The translations under genes were made by a program, and so were the position numbers. Below the pieces are notes generated by a model. The model saw only the letters and a list, made by a program, of their open reading frames with translations. It did no database searches and had not been told where the DNA came from. DNA of 11,863 nucleotides from an uncultured Salinimicrobium sp. (GTDB lineage Bacteria > Bacteroidota > Bacteroidia > Flavobacteriales > Flavobacteriaceae), in assembly GCA_946887025.1 (NCBI GenBank), contig CAMPJY010000081.1, positions 1 through 11,863 on the forward strand, in the 5' to 3' direction. This document shows positions 7,589 through 11,863 of the stretch, in pieces. The stretch's first letter is position 1; every line of letters begins with the position of its first letter.

Positions 7589-8272
7589 ATGTTTCACGAT
7601 TTCATAAACCTTTTATACCCCCGTTTCTGTCAATGTTGTCAGGAGGTATTGCTGAAGAATGAATCCGTGATCTGTGTCAGATGTCTTTATGAACTTCCCG
7701 TAACTAATTTCCATGAAGATAACGAAAATGCCACAGTTAAAGTATTTTATGGCAGAATAAATATTGAACAGGCCGCGTCCCTGCTTCTGTTCGAGAAAAA
7801 AGGCAAGGTGCAGCAGCTCATTCACAACCTGAAATATAAAGGCCAGGAAGAGGTAGGGGATTTTCTCGGAAAGTGGATGGGCACGGAACTGAAAAAGCTG
7901 CCCGCCTTCAGGGAGGTGACCGTGGTCGTGCCCGTCCCCCTTCACAAATCCAAGTTAAGAAAACGAGGCTTCAACCAGGTGGAGAAATTCGGGAAACAAA
8001 TAGCCCTGGCTTTACAGGTGCCCTATGTGGATTCCGTACTTCTGAAAAAAACCTCCACTCTCACCCAGACATTCAAATCCAGACTGCTGCGCTGGGGAGA
8101 ACTGGAGGAGAGTTTCAGCATAGAAAATCCTCAAATACTTGCGATGGCCCATGTCCTGATCGTGGATGACCTGGTAACTACCGGGGCCACTATCGAAGCC
8201 TGCGCAGGGAAATTACTGAGCATTCCCGGAGTGAAAATAAGTGTGGCCAGCATGGCTATAGCCGTTGGCTAA
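7589..8272 (+). CDS. comF: ComF-family amidophosphoribosyltransferase-like protein
   Basis: A 227-residue protein of normal ComF length. It has an N-terminal zinc-finger-like cluster, Cys14-Cys17 and Cys29-Cys32 (PRFCQCCQ and ICVRCLYEL), then a phosphoribosyltransferase type I domain. Marks of the latter are LKYKGQEEVGDFLG (81-94), VPVPLHKSKLRKRGFNQ (114-130) and the PRPP-binding loop VLIVDDLVTTGATIEAC (189-205). In naturally competent bacteria ComF is a cytosolic protein needed for moving single-stranded DNA inward; the family also includes GntX-like proteins, and its reaction is not settled. No other competence gene is in this window, and an Ig-like lipoprotein gene follows after 45 bases. 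The start is supported by the fit of MFHDFINLLYPRFC with family N termini and by the lack of upstream coding room. The family is certain; a role in DNA uptake here is inference. Confidence 0.92.
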   Translation: MFHDFINLLYPRFCQCCQEVLLKNESVICVRCLYELPVTNFHEDNENATVKVFYGRINIEQAASLLLFEKKGKVQQLIHNLKYKGQEEVGDFLGKWMGTELKKLPAFREVTVVVPVPLHKSKLRKRGFNQVEKFGKQIALALQVPYVDSVLLKKTSTLTQTFKSRLLRWGELEESFSIENPQILAMAHVLIVDDLVTTGATIEACAGKLLSIPGVKISVASMAIAVG

Positions 8273-8293
8273 GGCAGATAAAAGAAATAATCG

Positions 8294-8301
8294 TTTCTTT
8301 G
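8294..8301 (+). promoter_or_regulatory. Candidate -7 box for the Ig-like lipoprotein gene
   Basis: TTTCTTTG, followed by CA, is one mismatch from TANNTTTG and looks like many flavobacterial -7 boxes. Transcription would begin near 8306 and give a leader of only about 12 bases before the ATG at 8318. No matching TTTG is seen at the right distance upstream. The box overlaps one arm of a perfect AT-rich hairpin (7-base arms, 8281-8287 and 8294-8300), which sits between comF and this gene and could affect either transcript. Confidence 0.35.
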
Positions 8302-8317
8302 CATAAATTCTCAAACA

Positions 8318-9973
8318 ATGAAGAAAACACCCCATTTTCTGTTAACTCTACTGATGATCGTTGTTTTCCAAAGCTGTGCAAAAAGGGGAACACCTGATGG
8401 AGGACCAGAGGATTTTATACCTCCGGTCTATGTCAGGGCTACTCCTGAGAATTTTACCACCAATTTCGACGCAGAGGAGATCAGGATCTATTTTGACGAA
8501 TATATCAAACTCAATGAGGCCCAGCGGCAGATCATTGTCTCCCCTCCCATGGATCCCAAACCAGAGATCACCCCCCTTGGGAGCGCCAGCAGATCGATAA
8601 GGATCAAAATAACCGATACGCTTCAGGAAAATACTACCTATACCATTAACTTCGGCCAGAGTATAGTCGACAACAATGCAGGAAACCCCCTGCCTTTTTT
8701 CCAGTATATCTTCTCCACAGGCAGTTATATTGACTCCCTTTCGGTGGCAGGTCATATTTCCGACGCCTATTTCAAAGATGCTCCCCCATTTGTTTCCGTG
8801 ATGCTTTATGAAGTGGATTCAACCTATAACGATTCCACCATTTTTCTTCAGCAGCCGAGATATATTACCAATACGCTTGACAGCCTCACGACCTTCAATC
8901 TGGATTATTTAAAAGAAGGCACGTATCAGCTGGTCGCGCTGAATGACTTAAACAACAATTACAGATTTGATCCCGGCAGGGAAAACATCGCCTTTCTCGA
9001 CCAGAGCATCACCATCCCTACTGATTCTGTCTACGACCTGAAGCTCTTCAGGGAGATTCCGCAATTCGGGATCGCACGTCCAAAGCAGGTGGCGGGCCAA
9101 CACATAATATTTGGCTACACCGGAATCATAGAACCCGACAGTCTTCAGATAAATATGTATCCTGCACCCGCGGATCTGGAACACCGGATAACCCAGGACA
9201 TCAAAACTGATACCCTCCACTACTGGTTTAAACCTGCCCTTGAAAGGGATTCCCTCAATTTTATTGTGAAAGCTCCCAATTACAGGGACAGTCTGCTTAC
9301 CCGGATCAGTGAGATGGAAAGGGATTCCCTGCAGATACGTATAGAACCTTCAGGAACCGTTAATTTTGAACAGCAGGTAAGTATCATCCCGACAACTCCG
9401 CTAACGCAGACGCACGATTCCCTTGTTAGCTTAGTTGATCAGGATACTTTAGCCATACCTTTTACCTTTGAATATGACGAATTCAGAAATGTTGTGCTCC
9501 TTGATTTCGAAAGAAAAGAGAATCAGAGGTACAATCTTATGGCTTTGCCGGGAGCCTTTGTAGATTTCTTCGGCGACACGAACGACACCATCCGCAGCAA
9601 TTTCAGGACCCAGACCTTTGCTGATTACGGAAATGTGGTTATAAACCTGCAGAATGTAAAGGAATTTCCAATTATAGTCCAACTGACAAACGCAGAAGGC
9701 GAAGTGATGGCAGAACAGTTCAGCGACGGGGAAACCTCTTTTACCTTTTCCCTGATGAAACCTGCAACCTATTTCGTAAGGGTGATCTATGACAGGAACG
9801 ATAATGGGGAATGGGATACGGGGAACTACCTACAGAAACTGCAGCCTGAGGAGGTTTACTATTTCTTAGAACCACTCGACGTCAGGGCCAACTGGGATGT
9901 GACGCAGATGGTGGATTTGAGTTATACACCGCCGCCGGGTTTTATGCTGCCTGAACCTGAGGTGGAGGAGTAG
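8318..9973 (+). CDS. Ig-like domain lipoprotein
   Basis: A 551-residue lipoprotein: residues 1-19 are a signal peptide with lipobox VFQSC, so Cys20 carries the lipid. The linker AKRGTPDGGPEDFIPP (21-36) is typical of a Bacteroidetes family with one N-terminal bacterial Ig-like (Big_5/SbsA-type) domain at about 36-135. There EIRIYFDEYIKLNEA (54-68), TYTINFG (107-113) and YIFSTG (130-135) mark the beta-sandwich. The rest is beta-rich without a catalytic motif. Two segments, GTYQLVALNDLNNNYRFD (201-218) and ATYFVRVIYDRNDNGEWD (483-500), have identical spacing and DxN-type loops that may bind calcium. The tail is rich in Pro and Glu. It should sit in the outer membrane; a structural or surface role is inferred. 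It follows comF by 45 bases and may be partly co-transcribed, though it has its own -7 box candidate. Confidence 0.87.
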   Translation: MKKTPHFLLTLLMIVVFQSCAKRGTPDGGPEDFIPPVYVRATPENFTTNFDAEEIRIYFDEYIKLNEAQRQIIVSPPMDPKPEITPLGSASRSIRIKITDTLQENTTYTINFGQSIVDNNAGNPLPFFQYIFSTGSYIDSLSVAGHISDAYFKDAPPFVSVMLYEVDSTYNDSTIFLQQPRYITNTLDSLTTFNLDYLKEGTYQLVALNDLNNNYRFDPGRENIAFLDQSITIPTDSVYDLKLFREIPQFGIARPKQVAGQHIIFGYTGIIEPDSLQINMYPAPADLEHRITQDIKTDTLHYWFKPALERDSLNFIVKAPNYRDSLLTRISEMERDSLQIRIEPSGTVNFEQQVSIIPTTPLTQTHDSLVSLVDQDTLAIPFTFEYDEFRNVVLLDFERKENQRYNLMALPGAFVDFFGDTNDTIRSNFRTQTFADYGNVVINLQNVKEFPIIVQLTNAEGEVMAEQFSDGETSFTFSLMKPATYFVRVIYDRNDNGEWDTGNYLQKLQPEEVYYFLEPLDVRANWDVTQMVDLSYTPPPGFMLPEPEVEE

Positions 9974-9985
9974 GGGGAAGTGGGG

Positions 9986-10041
9986 AGTCCGAAGTCCGAA
10001 GTCCGAAGAAAAAAATCTGCGTGATCTGCGAGATCTGCGGG
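9986..10041. repeat. Two adjacent short tandem repeats between convergent genes
   Basis: The heptamer AGTCCGA occurs three times end to end (9986-9992, 9993-9999, 10000-10006) and is followed, after a short A-rich run, by three nonamers ATCTGCGTG, ATCTGCGAG and ATCTGCGGG (10015-10041). A weaker further copy may be ATCTCTACGTG (10046-10056). They fill most of the gap between the stop of the Ig-like lipoprotein gene and the stop of the omega-amidase gene, which face each other. No reading frame crosses them and no standard terminator is seen in the gap. Confidence 0.9.
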
Positions 10042-10060
10042 AAATATCTCTACGTGATAC

Positions 10061-10840
10061 TTAGTCAAGCGTAAAGGAATCCCGGTCCTGGAGGAACTTC
10101 AGTTTTGCCCTTGTTTCCTCCACATGACTTTTTTGGAGCACCACCTCCTCCAGCATTTCTCCCTCAAATTCAGGAGAGGAAACAAGCTTACCTAAACAGT
10201 CGTAGATGGCGGAATGACCAATATAAGGATGTCCATTGCCATCAGTTCCGATCCTGTTGACGCCAATGCAATAGCAGAGGTTCTCGATTGCTCGGGCTCT
10301 TAACAAGGTATCCCACGCCAGGGTCCGTACAGCAGGCCAGTTAGCCACGAACAGGAGAAGATCGTAATCTTCAGTGTTTCGGGCCCAGACAGGGAAACGA
10401 AGATCATAACACACCAGAGGACAGATCTTCCAGCCTTTATACATCAGGATCAGCCTTTCCGATCCCGGATCATACACCTCGTGTTCCCCGGCCAGGGTAA
10501 AGGTGTGGCGTTTATCATATTTCTTATAGGTACCATCAGGGAATACAAAAAAGAGTCGGTTAAAAAACTTTCCCTCTTCCTCAACGATGACACTCCCCGT
10601 CACTGCTGCGTCCTTTTCAGAAGCCATTTCCCTCATCCATTCAAGACTGGGCCCCACTAAAGGTTCAGCCAGCGCCGCGGCATTCATACTAAAACCGGTA
10701 GGAAACATTTCAGGCAGGACAATAAGATCCACCTCCGGGGAAAGACGCTGGATCATGTCCTGAAACTTTTTCCTGTTAGTGGTAGGATCTTCCCAGGAAA
10801 GGTCGATCTGCAGGATTGCAATATGTAGTTTTTCTGCCAT
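10061..10840 (-). CDS. Nitrilase-superfamily omega-amidase (YafV type)
   Basis: A 259-residue carbon-nitrogen hydrolase with a full Glu-Lys-Cys triad: Glu44 in VLPEMFPTGF (41-50), Lys110 in KYDKRHTF (107-114) and Cys144 in PLVCYDLRFP (141-150). A second conserved Glu119 (AGEH) is also present. The opening LHIAILQIDLSWEDP and the NWPAVRTLAWDTLLRARAIE block (167-186) match the YafV/omega-amidase branch rather than true nitrilases. This branch hydrolyses 2-oxoglutaramate (and 2-oxosuccinamate) to the oxo-acid and ammonia in the cytoplasm, clearing the product of glutamine-dependent transaminases in methionine salvage. The partial aminotransferase at 11772-11863 on the same strand fits that pairing, although a plus-strand gene and repeats now lie between. 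The exact substrate is inferred. It ends 88 bases from the convergent lipoprotein gene. Confidence 0.9.
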   Translation of the reverse strand: MAEKLHIAILQIDLSWEDPTTNRKKFQDMIQRLSPEVDLIVLPEMFPTGFSMNAAALAEPLVGPSLEWMREMASEKDAAVTGSVIVEEEGKFFNRLFFVFPDGTYKKYDKRHTFTLAGEHEVYDPGSERLILMYKGWKICPLVCYDLRFPVWARNTEDYDLLLFVANWPAVRTLAWDTLLRARAIENLCYCIGVNRIGTDGNGHPYIGHSAIYDCLGKLVSSPEFEGEMLEEVVLQKSHVEETRAKLKFLQDRDSFTLD

Positions 10841-10890
10841 ATGTAAATGTAATAAAATTGAATGTCATCCTCCTAAATACTTGTTAAATG

Positions 10891-10922
10891 GTTGCTTAGA
10901 ACCTGCAGAATAAATAGCTTTA
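10891..10922 (+). promoter_or_regulatory. Candidate promoter for the DUF1440-like gene
   Basis: GTTG (10891-10894) is followed after 20 bases by TAGCTTTA (10915-10922), which differs from TANNTTTG only at the last base. Transcription would begin near 10927 and leave a leader of about 17 bases before the ATG at 10944. The element lies in the 103-base divergent gap shared with the omega-amidase gene. For that gene the best minus-strand match is TACATTTA, ending three bases before its ATG, with no clear upstream element. Confidence 0.4.
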
Positions 10923-10943
10923 ATTCACTAAAACAGTAAAACG

Positions 10944-11519
10944 ATGATGGACTTAGATACTTTTTTGAACAATGACGCCGGAGAGGGAAATGCCACCAGA
11001 GGGTTAATCTCCGGGCTGATAGGAGGATTGGCAGGCACAGCAGTAAAATCAACAGTAGAGAGGTTCCTCGACGTCAGAAAAATTGATCAGAAATCGGCCC
11101 AGCTAAAGATCATCGACAATCTCTCCACAAAATTAACCGGGACCCCTGTAAAAACAAGTAACGAAGGTATCGCCGAACAGCTGGTGAACATTCCTCTGGG
11201 AGTCAGTGTGGGTGCCGCTTACGGATATGGAAAACGGGACCAGACAGAAACTAACCTGATGGATGGCGCACTGCTTGGTGCCACTACCTGGGCTTCGACT
11301 CATGAAACCACTTTACCCTTAGTGGGACTTGAAGAAAGTGCAGATGAGATCCCAATCAAGACACAGATCTCTGAACTCTTTTCCCATGTGCTTTTTGGCG
11401 TAACTACTGAAATTGTCCGCAGTTACGTAAACGAACGGCTTCTGGAGCGTGAGCAGTCCAAAAGCGCTCCCCATCATGAGGATTACAACGACGATGGGGT
11501 AGAGTATCAGGAATACTGA
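10944..11519 (+). CDS. Small membrane protein, DUF1440/YagU-like
   Basis: A 191-residue protein that I assign only tentatively. Residues 20-36 form a glycine-zipper hydrophobic stretch (GLISGLIGGLAGTAVKS) followed by STVERFL. Further moderately hydrophobic segments lie at about 83-96 (IPLGVSVGAAYGYG), 107-117 (DGALLGATTWA) and 142-162 (ISELFSHVLFGVTTEIVRSYV). The order G-x-x-G, a glycine-rich middle, W116-x-x-x-H120 then LPLVGL, and a late E-x-x-S-H147-x-x-x-G resembles DUF1440 (YagU) proteins. E. coli YagU is an inner-membrane protein linked to acid resistance, but no activity is established. The C terminus (171-191) is polar and acidic. Two ATG codons stand in tandem at 10944 and 10947, and either may be used. 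The gene runs opposite to its two neighbours, which look like functional partners, so it may be a late insertion. Confidence 0.75.
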   Translation: MMDLDTFLNNDAGEGNATRGLISGLIGGLAGTAVKSTVERFLDVRKIDQKSAQLKIIDNLSTKLTGTPVKTSNEGIAEQLVNIPLGVSVGAAYGYGKRDQTETNLMDGALLGATTWASTHETTLPLVGLEESADEIPIKTQISELFSHVLFGVTTEIVRSYVNERLLEREQSKSAPHHEDYNDDGVEYQEY

Positions 11520-11771
11520 TCCGCATTTTTCCCCACGCTGCGCCTGATTTCCAGATCAGAGCCCACACCCGTAGCTGTGCGGAGTCTCCAGACTCCAGTC
11601 CCCTTAATAGCGAGTCTCCAGACTCGCGTGGCGGAGCCCGAACGCGATAATTCGCGTCCCTACTTAATGCCCGCGGCGGTCCGGAGATCGCCGCCCGGTA
11701 GACCGAAATCTGGAGATTTAGGTCAGCGAAACCCGCAGTCCCGAAACAACAAGATTTTGAAATTGAAAAAG
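11520..11771. other. Non-coding, hairpin-rich gap between convergent genes
   Basis: This 252-base stretch lies between the stop of the DUF1440-like gene and the stop of the aminotransferase gene. It has no convincing coding sequence: an open frame across 11577-11786 reads through the hairpins, is rich in Pro, Arg and Ser, and resembles no family. It is locally GC-rich, unlike the AT-rich gaps elsewhere in the window. Most of it is made of the hairpin array at 11544-11724; the last 45 bases are A-rich and plain. Confidence 0.8.
11544..11724. repeat. Array of six short palindromic (REP-like) hairpins
   Basis: Six inverted repeats stand in a row. Unit 1 is CTGATTT-CC-AGATCAG (11544-11559, one wobble). 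Unit 2 is GGAGTCT-CC-AGACTCC (11581-11596). Unit 3 is GCGAGTCT-CC-AGACTCGC (11610-11627). Unit 4 is ACGCGA-TAAT-TCGCGT (11642-11657). Unit 5 (11673-11694) has arms GCGGCGGT and ATCGCCGC around a CCGGAG centre. Unit 6 (11701-11724) has GACC and GGTC outside AAATCT-GG-AGATTT, with one mismatch. Units 5 and 6 read on the minus strand also show a CC centre, so five of six share one design with different but complementary arms. A spacer like GTCCC..CTTAAT recurs after units 2 and 4. This fits REP-type intergenic elements; no transposase of the RAYT type is in the window. Confidence 0.8.
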
Positions 11772-11863
11772 CTACAACCTATTTAAAATAGCCGCCGCCT
11801 TCTCGAGGGTGTCCTCCTTTTTTGCAAAACAAAAACGCAGCTGAAACCTGTTGCGGTTCTGGA
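11772..11863 (-). CDS. Methionine-type PLP aminotransferase, C-terminal end only
   Basis: The minus strand reads in frame from the right edge for 29 codons to a TAG at 11774-11772. The peptide includes LRFCFAKKEDTLEKAA and ends in ILNRL. The RFCFAKK-(D/E)-(D/E)-TL-(E)-(K/E)-A pattern is the usual end of class I/II aminotransferases of the YbdL (methionine aminotransferase) group, in which the Arg of RFCFAK sits in the substrate-carboxylate-binding C-terminal domain. Most of the gene lies beyond the window, so PLP-binding residues cannot be checked. The family pairs naturally with the omega-amidase at 10061-10840: the transaminase converts 2-keto-4-methylthiobutyrate to methionine with glutamine, and the amidase removes the by-product. 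The assignment rests on a short tail plus context. Confidence 0.7.
   Translation of the reverse strand, partial: QNRNRFQLRFCFAKKEDTLEKAAAILNRL

Noticed and set aside
10848..10874. AGGAGG followed by ATG on the minus strand upstream of the omega-amidase, as an alternative start
   Set aside because: That ATG is not in frame with the enzyme, and the MAEKLHIAILQ start at 10840 fits the family.
11544..11724. CRISPR array
   Set aside because: Units are palindromes of different sequence with uneven short gaps; there are no identical direct repeats, no spacers of constant length and no cas gene.
11577..11786. A 69-codon open frame on the plus strand after the DUF1440-like gene
   Set aside because: It runs through the hairpin array, its composition (Pro, Arg, Ser, Leu) follows from the repeats, and its end overlaps the aminotransferase tail. 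No start signal or family resemblance.

Overview
The window looks like chromosomal DNA from a marine-type member of the Flavobacteriaceae (phylum Bacteroidetes). Four things point there: a secreted protein with a type IX secretion (Por) C-terminal sorting domain, lipoproteins with Bacteroidetes-style lipoboxes, a eukaryote-like single-chain glycyl-tRNA synthetase, and promoter candidates of the phylum-specific TTTG / TANNTTTG type with few Shine-Dalgarno sites. The genus cannot be told from the window.

Layout. On the minus strand, reading from about 7.5 kb down to position 5, lie five genes: a membrane-anchored coiled-coil protein of unknown function (6638-7519), glycyl-tRNA synthetase (4981-6519), a 988-residue T9SS-exported protein (1846-4812), exonuclease III (1013-1777) and an OmpA-family lipoprotein (5-961). 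A short AT-rich divergent region (7520-7588) separates these from a plus-strand pair, a ComF-family phosphoribosyltransferase (7589-8272) and an Ig-like lipoprotein (8318-9973). Then come a minus-strand nitrilase/omega-amidase (10061-10840), a plus-strand small membrane protein resembling DUF1440/YagU (10944-11519) and the last 29 codons of a minus-strand PLP aminotransferase that runs off the right edge (11772-11863).

How the genes fit together. Most are housekeeping (translation, DNA repair, uptake or purine-salvage type phosphoribosyltransferase) or cell-envelope genes (OmpA lipoprotein, Ig-like lipoprotein, T9SS cargo, coiled-coil anchor). The omega-amidase and the aminotransferase fit a known pair: the transaminase makes methionine from its 2-keto acid using glutamine, and the amidase removes the 2-oxoglutaramate formed. 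Here a foreign-looking block, the DUF1440-like gene plus a repeat array, sits between them.

Non-coding content. The most unusual part is 11544-11724. It is a cluster of six short hairpins whose stems differ but stay complementary; five share a core of TCT-CC-AGA type (two of them read on the opposite strand). A second repeat patch (9986-10041) has three copies of a 7-mer and then three of a 9-mer. Both patches lie where two genes converge. A third point is the glyS start: a perfect TATTTTTG box ends four bases before the ATG and abuts the T-tract of the upstream gene's terminator, which predicts a leaderless mRNA. No RNA gene, insertion sequence, CRISPR array or phage gene was seen. I found no clear multi-gene system that is new; the hairpin array is the best candidate for undescribed biology.
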